From Dolomedes plantarius (lineage: Eukaryota; Arthropoda; Arachnida; Araneae; Dolomedidae), in assembly GCA_907164885.2 (NCBI GenBank), contig OU015495.1, forward strand, positions 214,238,724 to 214,302,723: DNA of 64,000 nt. The letters run 5' to 3'. The notes below the pieces were generated by a model. The model searched no databases, had not been told where the DNA came from, and was given only the letters and a program-made list of their open reading frames with translations. Made by a program: the position numbers and the translations under genes. Positions 37,101 through 48,504 of the stretch are shown piece after piece; the first letter of the stretch is position 1; every line of letters begins with the position of its first letter.

Positions 37101-40100
37101 TTCTGCTGTGATTTATCAATGTAGTCATATATTATAATCCAATATAGATCTATACAGTGTGTCCGTAAAATAACATTGGATTTTTTAATGGTTATAGCTG
37201 TAGAACAAAGCATTGTAGAGAGATGAAGTACACGTCAAATTGAAGAGAAAATCTCCAAGTTTCTTACCTGTTCAGCAGTTTTTGATGTGTACTCCCTTAG
37301 TTGCCCTGCAGATGTGACGACAATTGTTAGGAAAGAGTGTTCTACTTTTCGGGTTTTACTAATTTTTTTCTCGATGCTGAAAAGCGTGTTGACTGCACCA
37401 TGATCTAACATTTCCTTATACTTTGCCTCTGTTCAATGTCATCGCCTCACAACGTTGATATATCTGTTGTGGTGACGTAGTGCAATTGCGATTGTAATTT
37501 AGTATGGTGTCAATACAATAGCAGTATCAGCTGTTTTTTTTTAAGGTCGTGTTAGACAGTTGGCAACTAGTATGCAAATCTCAGATCTGGGCTACTGATG
37601 AATTTTTCTTATTTAAGTCATATGCCGAAGGCTTTGCACACTGACTGCTTTTGTTGCTTTGCACTTACTTCATGGTAATGTTGCTTGTAGCTTCTAGTTT
37701 TTGTTTTGTTTAATTTCAGTGTTATTTTTATGAAGTTTAGTGATTAAAATAAACTTTGGTTTTTATCTTAAATAATGCCTAATAGTTTATTCAATTTTTC
37801 TACGCTTTACATTTCTTTAATGCAAATTATCTACCAGTAACTGCTGTGCTATTCTGCTGGTAGACAGAAATGACCTACTCAAGAATGCTTAGGGCTGTAT
37901 ATGCACATCCAACAATGATATTCAGTCTCTTCCCATATACAGCAGAGAACATCCGGTGGGATAGATGAAACAGCTTCAGTCATGCTTTCTTTTAAATAGT
38001 CCAGATTTCGAACTTGAATAGAATACACTTGTGTTTTTACATTACCCCAAAAATAGAAATCCGTGGGCCACACAATCCATCCTTCTCGTCCGACCCTTCG
38101 CTAAGGAAATGTTTTGTTAAGAAATTCCCACACAATTGTGGCAAAAGGTGAAGGAGCTTTGTCTAACTGGAAAATGGAATTCTCTGGCACTAGTCCTGGA
38201 AATTCATGGGGGTAAGTTCTAGAGACTGTGCGGGCCAAGAAATCCACCCTTCTCATCAGACCCATCGCTGAGGAAATGTTTCGTTAAGGAATTCTGCCTC
38301 GATTTTGGCAAAATGTGAAGGAGCTCTGTCTAACTGGAAGGAGAACTAAAGGGAATTCTCAGGCTCTAGTCCTGGAGTCTGTTGGACTCTGCACGTAAGC
38401 TTTCACACACATAAACTTGGAGAGTTTCTTTTTTATTTAATGTATGACTCATCTGCAGCATGATTTGTTTACATAGCTATAACCATTTGAAACCCCACTA
38501 TTATTTTATGGACACACTGTACTTCTTTCATAAAGAGCCAGATGTTGTGAAAGAATGGAAGGATATGGTCTGGCTGTATTTTTAACACCCAGTGAAGAAT
38601 TGTGAGAGACTTTTCAGGCCAAACCAATCAATATTCAGCCATTAGACAGACTGAGGTTAAGGGGGATGGATTGCATTGATAAAAAGTTTCTGATTATAAG
38701 AACAAAAAAACTTGTGGAATATTGTCTAAAATGTGTCAAAATTGGGCAAACTCCTTGAAAAGGACAAGGCCCACCCCTCGCTGTTAAGCCATCAAAGAAA
38801 AAGAAGAATGGCTTATATTTATGAAATCATATTTATGAAAAGTTTATGCATATGTTTTGTGATTACTTACTAATTATTTGAAGAAATAGATTTAATCATA
38901 AGTTGGATTGAAAATGAATAAGATGATGCAGCTCATTTTTCATTATTATGATGTTATTTATTTCTTGTAAATGCTTTATCTGTAAGCTGAAGATTTTTGT
39001 CAGTGTTCTAGGAATCTGATTATTCACTTAGTTATTTTACTGTTAACTTTTAGAGATTCTTGTTTTATAGTCGATTTATTAAAATGTGTATGCCAACTGA
39101 AAAGTATTAATTTATTGTGTGTTAAATTGCTGTATTCCTCCCTTTTCTTATGCAGCAAGAAAATGTCTTTTCTTTAACTTGAAATATTATCTCTCACTTC
39201 ACATCATTCCTTTCATCATTTCATTAGCTTAAAGTCTCCTTCATACAAATTGCTCTCTTTAATTTATACATCCTCCCATAAGCATTGCCGTTATTGGATG
39301 CTTATGCATAGAAGTAATACCATATTCATTAGCAATAAAGAATCTGAAGTGCATTTATTTTGGATCAGTTCAAGTTCAATCTTGCCAGATTCTCCCTTTG
39401 GCTTATGAAAAGACTTGTGGAATGTGGTCTCAGAGGGTAAAAAGATTCTCTGCTGAGAGTATATATTATACTCTCTAGACAATCTTACTTTGTTTGTCGT
39501 AAGAGTGAAAGACAAAGCAAGATTTGCAATGGAATAAGACTAAAATTATTTCATCCACGATGTTTGAAGCCCCTAGCCAAACAATTACTATGAAAGTTTT
39601 ACATATGTATGTATATAAATATTTACAAAGAGAATGTAATATACATACACACACATATATATAGTATAAAAATTCTCTGTAATATGTACTTTTAGTAATT
39701 TGTACCAATTTAAATTTTTTGGTTGTTATTGTTAAATTTCAGTTTAATATTAATATAGTTAATGGCATGCTCTAATGTTAAATTTTAGCATGTTTTTAAC
39801 TATGGCAACTAACTTTTTAAATTTGTTAGATAATTGAATATTTTGTCTTCATAATTTATTCAACATTAATGTTTTATAAACCACTTACAAAATGAAGGGG
39901 CTATTTCAGTGAAAATTTTTCAGCTTTTGGGCAGTTTTTTTTTTCTAAAACATAAATAGTAAAAAAAGGGAAAATAGTAAAATCAATTATATTTTATCTA
40001 CAGAAATCTCTTGGTTATAAATGTAAATGATGAATGAACCATTCATTAAGTTGTAGTGAGCAGAGATCCTGTGCATCTCAAGATATTGCTCTCTTGCCTG

Positions 40101-40543
40101 CAAGAATGCTATTAATTGTAGTTTGGAATTATCTTGATATTACTGGCAAGAAAAATTACATTCTCTTATAGTTGTTTTAGTCACTCAGAATGCAATGAAT
40201 TGGTAATACTGATGTAGCACTTTGAAAATGGAAATTATGTCTAGTTAGACAGAGCTAACAGTATTAAATTCATCTACATAAGCCAGCGGTTCCCAACCGG
40301 TGGGTCGCAACCCACTAGTGGGTCACGGAAGGGTTACAGGTGGGTCATGACTCGATCCTAAAACTATCAGAAACCATCGAATAAACCATCAGAAAAGATA
40401 AGAAAAATCGAATTGTGTTTTGATTGTTTTCTTGGTTCTTGATTTTTGGCATCTGAGGCAGACAACAAAACCACTACATCCCTCCCAGATTACTCGCACA
40501 GTCACACAGGTGTGGTGCACACTCTGGCAACGCCGCTCCCCCA

Positions 40544-40574
<31 letters not shown>

Positions 40575-41507
40575 TTTCTTTTTGCCATATTTGATGGTAA
40601 ATTCTATATACATAAGGAAGGGATACGATACAAATAAGGTTTTTTACTCCACCATGGACCGTGGAGGTATTCCGATAAGGAAAGGTGGGTCGCCAGCTGA
40701 AAAAGGTTGGGACCCACTGACATAAGCAAACTTTTCACTGACATAAGCAAACCTCCTGCAACATTTTGAATGACTGAATCATGATCATAAGAGAACTCAG
40801 ACAGACCAATGACAGCTTTGTTTTCTACAACCAAAAGTTATGTATCATAATTCATAAAGCTTGTAGTATCATGGCATGTCATTGCTAGGCTCATGTGTTG
40901 GCATAATTTATGGCTGTGATTGTGTTGAGCATTAACAGTATTACCAGCATGTTAAACAAGGTTTTGGTTTGGTTTGGTTTGGAGTGCTACGGTCAACATT
41001 TTGCTACACAAGGGCTAATTAGACCGGGACCTACAGTTTAAAGCCGATTCCGAACGGCTACAAACATCCATGCCAACAGTGGAACTCAAACCCACAGGCT
41101 CTGAACCAAATGCCAGCGCCCTTGCCATTCAGCCATCACCTGGCCATTAAACAAGGAAAAAGTTAAAAGTGTTTGCTGTATATCAAATCTGAGCGTTGTG
41201 GTATCAAATTATGAATATTTTTTTTTCCTCTTTGACTTGAAGGATTAATGATTTAATGACTGGCATTCATGTTTGTTTCCTCATTAAATTAATAGTGAGT
41301 TCTGTATGAAACCAGTTTTGACTATCACAGCTGGTGTCATTTAAAACATCTGTCAATAAAAATAGATGTTTTAAATAAAACCATGTCACCTCTTGTTCTA
41401 TAAAGCACTGTAACTCAGTGATAGGCTTTTTGAGCTACATTGGTGCCAACATTCTCAAGTTTGCTTGGTTCATTTTATCATCCAAACGGTATTGAACTGT
41501 ACATTCA

Positions 41508-41562
<55 letters not shown>

Positions 41563-44500
41563 TAGGTTTTTTAGGTAAGGAAGAGACTTAGAGATCTCTT
41601 AGAGAAGTCTGGGATTTTTGAAACCCAAATAAAAAGTTTAAAATTTAAAATTTATTCACAAAGTTCAGAAAATTTCACAGAACAATGAAGAAAATTTAAA
41701 AACAACTGAGGTTTAAGATGACTCTTCAAGTGGCTTTGTTAGCATTAATTGCCTGAAGTCTAAAATTTGTTATTTCCTCTTTTTAAGCACAGGGCATAGT
41801 TTTCTTATGAATGTTGCAACCTTCTCTTCTTTCTCCTTATGAGTTTTATGATTAGTGATTGATCTTTTACCATCGGTTTTCCTCAATTAGGAAGGAGAAA
41901 AATGTTGAAAAACTTGTAAGCATCCTTTTACATCATAAATACCTAAAACTACACAACACAGCATCGACAGGTGTATAAATATAGGTCAAACAAAAAAAGA
42001 AGGCATATGAATAGCTAATGTTCATCACACCTGTTTTAATGTTTTTCTTAAAAACTTTAAAATAGATGAAGAAAAAATTGTTTTGATTTTTATAATCATT
42101 GAATTTTCAAACATTCAATAATTTTCTTTTTCATTGTTGTTTATAAAAAACTTTAACAACTTTTAACAAATGAATAATTTTTGTTCTGCTTTTCTCTTTC
42201 TGTAGGAAGCATTATATACTGCTGAAGAAGTCCAAAAATGGCTGCCTAGTATAAAAAAAGACTTAGATTTTTATCTGAAAAAGTCACAAGTAATACTTTA
42301 TATCCAATCCATAAATGTTTTCTATAAAATGTCATTTGAAATATATTCATGAAAATGTTTTCCACATCTACCTTGCTTTCTGTTTTATTAATAAATATGA
42401 AAGATCTAAAATCTCTCTTATAGAAATTATTAATAGAGTAACTTGACCTCTATATTTTATGATAGTAAAAGGATGGGTTCAGTTTAATAAAATGTAAATA
42501 TTTATTTAGTTACAAAACACCTTTGGTACCTTTATGACTGAAATGTAACTATCTAAATATCAAGTATGAATATGTCATTATGCAAAATAAGTAATTATGT
42601 TTATAATTACTCTAAATCTGATTATTCAAGTTCATTAATGATTGATCGTACTATTCAGAATTTTAAATGAAATAAGGTAAACGCACCAGTAATGGGCTGG
42701 TTAAGAGAAAAATTGAAGTAAATCTGAATTTTCACAGCTATAGATAAAGCTAACTAGTCCAAATTTTTACCTGCCATTTAAATAACTGTCTGACATCTGT
42801 AGTAGCAATTGGAGCACACTGGCTGCATCCGTAAAAATATATATATACATAAATAATAACCAATCTGATGCACCTATAATGGGCCATTATTTTATCCGAT
42901 GTACCCATAATAGGCCATCAATATCGCCCATCACAACATTAATGGGCCATCTATTTAATCTGTTATGGAAAAAAATCAATTCTACAATAACATAAAATTG
43001 GAAAGAAAAGGAACTAAAAACATGATGTATATTTTTAAACCGGTTTATTCATTTTACAACTACAGTACAACTACACTAAATATATAAAAGCTGAAATATA
43101 AATTTATTAACTTAAACATCTAACATTAAATTTACTTAAAAATTGTGGTTAATGTTGCCGGTGTTCTACCACTTTGCTTGTCACAGCTGGTATGTTGTTG
43201 CAAATATTGACATTTCCGAAAAAATAATTTGTACCAGTACACGGGCTGGCCCAATACAGGGACAGTGTAACAATTCGTGATCCCATGATGGGCCACGCTA
43301 TTTTGACAATGGAATCTAAGTTTTTTTGTCATTTAATCACTGTACAATTTGAATTATACATACTATAGTAATGAATAATAATTTAAGTCAATAAACAGGC
43401 ATTATAGTACTTAAATAAAAATTTTTGAAAAATTCACTTACCATAACAGATTTCTTAAGCAGACATTAAAAGAAACACAAATTTTCTTCTCTCTAGCAGA
43501 ATACACCTTACACTTCGCACAAAGTAAAGGAATGAACTAAATTCCAATGCTAAGGGATCCTCGCAGGTAGTAGCCAATGACCCTCACTCCTTCCACTGCC
43601 TAAGGTAACAATAGACCCTTAATTTCTCGACATTTCTAAAGGGTGGCCCATTATAGGTGCATTTACCTTATTTTAAATAAAGTTTAATCAGAATTATGAT
43701 AAAATAAGCATTTTTTTTCTTCTATAGAAAGTCTTATATTTATTTGTTTGCAAGACAATATTATTTGCTCTTGGATAAAAAGATTTTCAGTGTGCCTCTG
43801 ACAAAGAAAATTAGACATAAAATATTGAAAGATTATTTGATGCACAAGGCATTTTTAATTCTTATGTGGATGTTAATATGTTTAAACCTGCTTTTTGTTT
43901 ATGAGGGAGCCATTTAGCATCCAAAGGTTATCAAAGGGGACTGTATCTAGTAAACTATTTCTCCTGTAAATTTCACTGAGCTTATTACTCACAGTTAATA
44001 TATTTTTCATTAAAAATATACTCTTAAGTGTAGTATATTTTTCATTAAATTTACTTCCCCTTTTTTCATGTATTTATGTTTAATTATACTACATCTGAAT
44101 GTGAGTTTTTTTTATAATAAAGTATTATAATTAACAGGTAACATGTTACTCAGATGCTCATGTTGAAGAATGTAGGGAAAAGGTAATCCAATTAGAAAAG
44201 GAGTTTAAGGCCTACGTTCGAAAAATTAAACAGTTGAGCCATTCTCCACTTGACGCCATTCCATGGACAAGTCGACCATATAAGAGAAAGAAACCAAGTT
44301 AGTATCTAAAATATTCACTCATATTTAAATGTATAATAATAAATGTGAATAATCTATACAGTATGCCCACTAAAGTCCCTTCCCACCCTCTTAACTTCGG
44401 AACGGCTGCTGCTATATTCATAAAAGTGGTGTTTAGGTATAGTAAAGTAGCCATGCGAAACTGAATGAAACCACCTACCGCGCCACCTGGTGAAAAACTG

Positions 44501-47500
44501 CAGAGTTAGCATTCCTATCTCAAAAACGGAACGAGATAGGGAAAAAAAGTGATTTACAAAGTTGTAGAAAATCATCAATTTAGTACGAAAAGATACCTTG
44601 TGGACATTAATGCAAAGAATAGAACGGTTAAAACGCGCATTTGTTTTTTCGTGATTTCCTACACTGTGACGTCACGAAACTTGAACGAAAGAAGAGATGA
44701 TTATCTTTCGGGCAAAACACGACACCGCAATGTGCACAGTGGTATATCGCTTTTGATCTCCAATCAAAAGGACCGTGGTTCAAACCTCGAGGGTTTCATC
44801 CTTGTACTGATTGTCTTTATAAACAGAGTAGACAATACGTAGATCGTGTAAAATAGTGTCGCATCAACTCAACGCAACTTGCGCTTGGTGTTCGAAATTT
44901 TTGCAGTATGCAAATACATAAGAAACGTCACGCCTGTTCACCTGAGACAGCTATAAATGAGACATCTTCTTGGGGTTGTAGTATGTTGATGCTCGTGGTC
45001 ATGGCTGAGTATTCCAAAGCTGGGATCTCCAGTGAAGCAGTACCTCGTCAAGGAATTCGGGGACCAAATAATTGGGTATGGCGGTTTCGAAGAGTGGCCT
45101 CCACGTTCGCCTAATCTGACTCCACTGGACTTTTTCTTGTGGGGATACCTGAAACAGCAGGTGTATGCGACCCCTCCTCAAACATTGCAGGACCTTAAAC
45201 GACGCATTATGGACGCTTGTGACAACGTGTCACTCTCTATGCTCCAACATGTGCAACGTGAGATTCAAACGAGGATCCAAATGTGTATTGCAGCTGACGG
45301 TGAGAAGTTTGAACATCTCAAATAAAGGTATATTGTTAAAATTAGTTGTTTTTTCTTTCTCAGATCCTTTTGTCACGTCACAGGGTAGGAAATCACGAAA
45401 AAACAAATGCGCGTTTTAACCATTGTAGTCTTTTCATTAATGTCCACAAGGTATCTTTTCGTACTAAATCGATGATTCTCTACAACTTTGTAAATCACTT
45501 TTCTTCCCTATCTCGTTCCGTTTCCGAGATAGGAATGCTAACTCAGCAGTTTTCCACCAGGTGGCGCGGTAGGTGGTTTCATTCAGTAGCACATGGCTAC
45601 TTTACTATACCTAGACACCACTTTTATGAATATAGCAGCAGCCGTTCCGAAGTTAAGAGGGTGGGAAGGGACTTTAGTGGGCATACTGTATATATAAAAC
45701 AGTTCCGTAACTGACTCATTCATTCACTGACTGACTGACTGACTGACTGACATACAACGCACAGACCAAACCGCTGGCCCTAAAGGGCTGAAATTTTGCA
45801 TGGCGATTCTTCTAATAGTGTAGGGGTGCACTAAGAAAGATTTTTCAAAAATTCTTCTTAGATTTTTTAAAATTAAATTTTTAAGCTGTTTTTTGAACTT
45901 TTTTTACGTTTGCATTTAAAATAATACATTGAGGGTTATACAATTTATATCACGAGAAAGATCATAAAAATTCCTTCAAAATGAAATTTTTTTCGAATTT
46001 TTACCTCCATTTCCTGATTTTTGGTGAATTTTTAAAGATTAATATTTAGAATTTAATTTATTAAATGCCAATCACGTGATTTCTTTTTCTGGTACTTTCA
46101 ATAAATTTATCGTCACGTGCGTAACAACTAAATAGACAAAAAAAATATTTTTTTCTCTTTCTAATGCAGCAGACGATTGGATATTATAAAAAAAAAATGC
46201 ATATCCCTTACGATTTTTTTATAAATATATATATATATCAATTGTATACATTGATCATTTATTATAAATATATATATTTATTTTTTGGCATAAATTGCAT
46301 ACGTTGACCGTTGTATTTAATTTGAATGTACTCCGTAGCGAAGCGCGGGTTTTCAGCTAGTATCTATATAAAACAGTTCCGTAACTGACGCACTGACCTG
46401 GACCTAAAGGGCTGAAATTTTGCATGGCGATTCTTCTAATAGTGTAGGGGTGCACTAAGAAAGATTTAAAAAAAATTCTTCATAGATTTTTTAAAATTAA
46501 ATTTTTAAGCTGTTTTAGTAACTTTTTTTAAGTTTGCATTTAAAATAATAATTTGGATGTTATAAAATTTATATCACAAGACAGATCATAAAAATTCCTT
46601 TAAAATGAGATCTTTTTTGAATCTTTACCTCCATTTTCTGATTTTTGGTGAATTTTTAAAGATTCATTTTTAGAATTTAATTTATTAAATGCTGATCACG
46701 TGATTTCTTTTTCTGGTACTTTAAGTAAATTTATCGTCACGTGCATAACAACTAAATAGACAAAAAAATTTTTTTTCCTTGCTAATGTGTTAGACAATTG
46801 GATATTATCCAAAAAAATATTAAATACAGTAAAAGATATTAAGTTCATCAAACTGTACTATATTCTTTAATATTTCCCATTACATTTAATTTAAATATTT
46901 TCTTCTACATTATTTTGTCTTTAAAAATATCTCTTACAATTTTTTTTATAAATATATTTTTTTGCTTTTTTTTACATCAATTGTATACATTGATCATCGT
47001 ATTTATTATATATATATATTTAGGCATTAATTGCATACATTGACCATTGTATTTAATTTGAATGTACTCTGTAGCGAAGTGCGGGTTTTCAGCTAGTATA
47101 ACTATAAATGAGAACTATTTCCTTGCTTACAGTTGACAGTTTGGAAGAAAGTCCAAGTAAGGAATTCAAGCAAATTCCTATGCCTATACTTGACAGTGAA
47201 AGTCCAGATTTTAATGAACCTGCTTTGCAACATGATATTGATTGGAATCTCATGAACCAGCCTTTAAGTTTTTCTGAAGCCTCTACTAAAGAGAAACAGA
47301 CTACAAAACCAAGTGAAGCTACTTCTAGTATGAGCTTATCCAGTATGTGTGAGGGAAAGCTAAAAAACTGTGATCACACACAGCATTGTTTGTTAGGTAG
47401 GAATAATAATGGTACAGAAAAAAGCAATGAACTTAAAGTCAGCCAACCAAAGAAATGTAATAACATTGTAAATTATGATTCTTCAGACAGTGAGGATTTA

Positions 47501-47503
47501 TGA
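31175..47503 (+). CDS. ISY1-like N-terminal protein, 238 aa, six coding exons
   Basis: Coding exons are 31175-31241, 34819-34853, 42206-42289, 44138-44297 and 47133-47503 plus the joins between them, five coding segments in all, totalling 717 nt. All introns are GT-AG (donors GTATGA, GTATGT, GTAATA, GTTAGT) and phases fit. The protein starts MARNEEKHYGRLNRLYLLKE, then TRPRLEALYTAEEVQKWLPS (30-49), a helical or coiled-coil span EECREKVIQLEKEFKAYVRK (about 72-91), a basic patch RPYKRKKP (about 108-115), and a Ser/Glu-rich tail ending YDSSDSEDL. The MARNEEK start, RP-L step and paired helices parallel the N-terminus of the spliceosomal NineTeen-complex factor ISY1. The ISY1 core motif RPFLASE is not conserved, so this is a diverged relative or look-alike. 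A nuclear, RNA-processing role is inferred only. Introns total over 15 kb, mostly transposons. Confidence 0.82.
32055..32088 (+). other. Exon-like 34-nt segment in intron 1 (possible poison exon)
   Basis: It lies between AAATAG and a near-perfect donor GTAAGTATG. If spliced between 31241 and 34819 it stays open, then makes TGA exactly at the next junction. It may be a cryptic or regulatory exon; there is no transcript evidence. Confidence 0.3.
33909..34373. mobile_element. Decayed hAT-type element
   Basis: CAGGGGTCATCAACCTTTT at the left, and CATTGGTCATCAGCCTGG read inward from the right. The flanking octamers match at only 5 of 8 positions, so the element is old. It lies in intron 1. Confidence 0.5.
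35701..36880 (-). pseudogene. Tc1-like transposon with broken transposase
   Basis: On the minus strand the Tc1 DDE transposase signature is clear: IWGMF followed by VQQDNATCHTARRVCAWFEE (about 36040-35975) and, after a shift and stops, a degraded WPPNSPDLNxIxNLWEHL region (about 35945-35890). The ends share CACATT(AA)TGTGAC(T/C)ACC. TA precedes the left end (35699-35700) and CA follows the right end. Several frameshifts mean no function. It lies in intron 2 of the ISY1-like gene. Confidence 0.82.
37155..38519 (-). pseudogene. Mariner-type transposon with degenerate transposase
   Basis: Inverted ends CAGTGTGTCCGTAAAATAA with TA on both outer sides (37153-37154, 38520-38521). A further shared block TTATAGCT lies inside each end. 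The minus strand keeps a transposase C-terminal piece (38073-37879): TDFYFWGNVKTQVYS and IPPDVLCCIWEETEYH, matching the mariner PxDFxLWG third-acid region. An internal tandem duplication of about 140 bp (38065-38200 and 38232-38373) disrupts the upstream part. Confidence 0.85.
38522..40275. other. Intron DNA, nothing recognised
   Basis: AT-rich intron 2 sequence with no terminal repeats or frames worth noting. Confidence 0.5.
40284..40719. mobile_element. hAT-type non-autonomous element
   Basis: Ends CAGCGGTTCCCAACCGGTGG and, inward from the right, CAGTGGGTCCCAACCTTTTT. A perfect 8-bp TSD, ACATAAGC, lies at 40276-40283 and 40720-40727. A TA run lies inside (40549-40574). The flank CACTGACATAAGCAAAC is itself repeated just to the right. 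Confidence 0.88.
40962..41146 (-). mobile_element. tRNA-derived SINE, intact
   Basis: Read on the minus strand it begins GGCCAGGTGATGGCTGAATGG (an A-box-like TGGCTGAATGG), has a B-box-like GGTTTGAGTTCC, a short body shared with 24648-24775, and a (CCAAA)n tail. A perfect 10-bp TSD, TTAAACAAGG, lies at 40952-40961 and 41147-41156. Pol III transcription and LINE-dependent insertion are inferred from this structure. Confidence 0.85.
41513..41561. repeat. TA microsatellite
   Basis: About 24 TA units in intron 2. Confidence 0.95.
42671..43672. mobile_element. 1.0-kb inverted-repeat element, family uncertain
   Basis: Ends AATAAGGTAAACGCACC and, inward from the right, AATAAGGTAAATGCACC, both followed by AATGGGC. 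The flanks TTAAATGA (42663-42670) and TTAAATAA (43673-43680) could be an 8-bp TSD with one mismatch or a TTAA duplication. The motif AATGGGCCA recurs at least five times internally. It lies in intron 3. Confidence 0.68.
44359..45688 (+). mobile_element. Mariner-like element with long inverted repeats and a transposase fragment
   Basis: Ends CAGTATGCCCACTAAAGTCC with TA on both sides (44357-44358, 45689-45690). The inverted repeats run about 330 bp each. The interior keeps the transposase C-terminus in frame (45032-45325): EWPPRSPNLTPLDFFLWGYL, with the third catalytic Asp in PLDFF, ending at a stop after EKFEHLK. The upstream catalytic part is missing or frameshifted (AEYSKAG relic near 45006). 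It is inserted four bases past the TC start of the surrounding Helitron. Confidence 0.88.
44729..44800 (+). other. tRNA-like segment inside the mariner element
   Basis: GCACAGTGGTATATCGC (A-box-like), an anticodon-like stem TTTTGA/TCAAAA around CTCC, and GGTTCAAACC (B box). The acceptor stem does not pair, so it is a tRNA-derived relic and not a gene. Confidence 0.35.
46363..47096 (+). mobile_element. Helitron (family 2), copy 2
   Basis: It starts TCTATATAAAACAGTTCCG directly after A46362 and ends CAGCTAG before T47097. It lies head to tail behind copy 1, only 2 bp away. It stops 36 bp before the last exon, leaving branch-point and pyrimidine-tract space (TTTCCTTGCTTACAG) intact. Confidence 0.88.
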
Positions 47504-47639
47504 CATTGTGACATTTTGTTATAAACTTGCATTTTTATCACATGCTGAAAATACAAATTTTTAATTTTTAAATATATGACTTACTAACACACAGTTATGT
47601 TTGTAATTATTATACTGTGTTATTTGTTATATTTGTATA

Positions 47640-47645
47640 AATAAA
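47640..47645 (+). terminator. Polyadenylation signal of the ISY1-like gene
   Basis: AATAAA lies 137 nt past the TGA stop, followed by a T/GT-rich stretch (47646-47670). Confidence 0.75.
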
Positions 47646-47670
47646 ATATTTATTTCAATGCAAATGGTGT

Positions 47671-48049
47671 CTAATTACTGCAAAATTGACAAGTGAAAAA
47701 ATTAGAAAGTGGGAAAAAATTTGAAAAAGAAACAAAAATCTTAAAATTGTTGAAAATGCTAAAAACACAAAGTTTTATTTTTAAGTTCTCTCTCTCTCTA
47801 CTGAGACATTGTGTTCGTGGAAAATAGGAAAATTTTCAAATGACATAAAAAAGAAACCTGACATTCCTTGAGAATTTCAGCATATAGCTTGAATCAGTAG
47901 AAACTCACTTTCAAGTTCTAGAAAAATAAATTATGGCCACAATTAACTTATAAGATATTGAATATTTTCTCTATGTACTGACAGCATAGATCATTATTTG
48001 GAAAAAGCAAAGAAACTCTCATCCTAAATTCCAGTGATGCAAGCCTCTG
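47671..48049. other. Downstream flank of the ISY1-like gene
   Basis: AT-rich, no feature recognised. Confidence 0.5.
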
Positions 48050-48504
48050 CAGTCATAGGCGTAGCGTGCCTCTAACTTTTTTCTTTTTTTTTTTTTAGGG
48101 GGGGGGGGGGCATGAATTGAATTCTGTCCTCCTCAGCGCATTGACTGCCAGATGGTCCTTACAATATGGATTTTTTTAAAATTCAATAACAATAGAATTG
48201 ATGCTTGAGTAGTATTCAAAAGTTATACAATAAGAAAAATAAATATAATATAAATAAAATGAGAAAATAATATAGTATTGAATTTTTGGTATGGATCATA
48301 TCGTTGTTAAAAACTATGTTAAGGCTAAAGACATAATTGGAATCTTCAGCTTCACAGTTTGAAAAAGCGGGGAAAAACCAACTTCCTTGAAAGTTTTTTA
48401 CAAATTTCCAATTTTAACTGAACTTCTATTAACATTTTAATTTATGTCAAGTTAAGTTGGGGGCATGTGCCCCCCGTGCTCCCCTGATGCTACGTCTATG
48501 TCTG
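48050..48504. mobile_element. Probable hAT-like inverted-repeat element
   Basis: CAGTCATAGGCGTAGC at the left and CAGACATAGACGTAGC inward from the right (14/16), with G- and C-runs inside each end. No TSD could be shown; the right end abuts the next MITE. Confidence 0.5.

Larger units (their letters stand above)
44353..46360 (+). mobile_element. Helitron (family 2), copy 1, split by a mariner element
   Basis: It starts TCTATA after an A (44352), is interrupted at 44359-45688, and resumes TATAAAACAGTTCCGTAACT. Tandem GACT repeats and GGGCTGAAATTTTGCATGGC follow, and it ends GTAGCGAAGCGCGGGTTTTC then AGCTAG before a T. These 5' TC and 3' CTAG ends and insertion between A and T are typical of Helitrons. 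No Rep/helicase remains. Confidence 0.85.
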
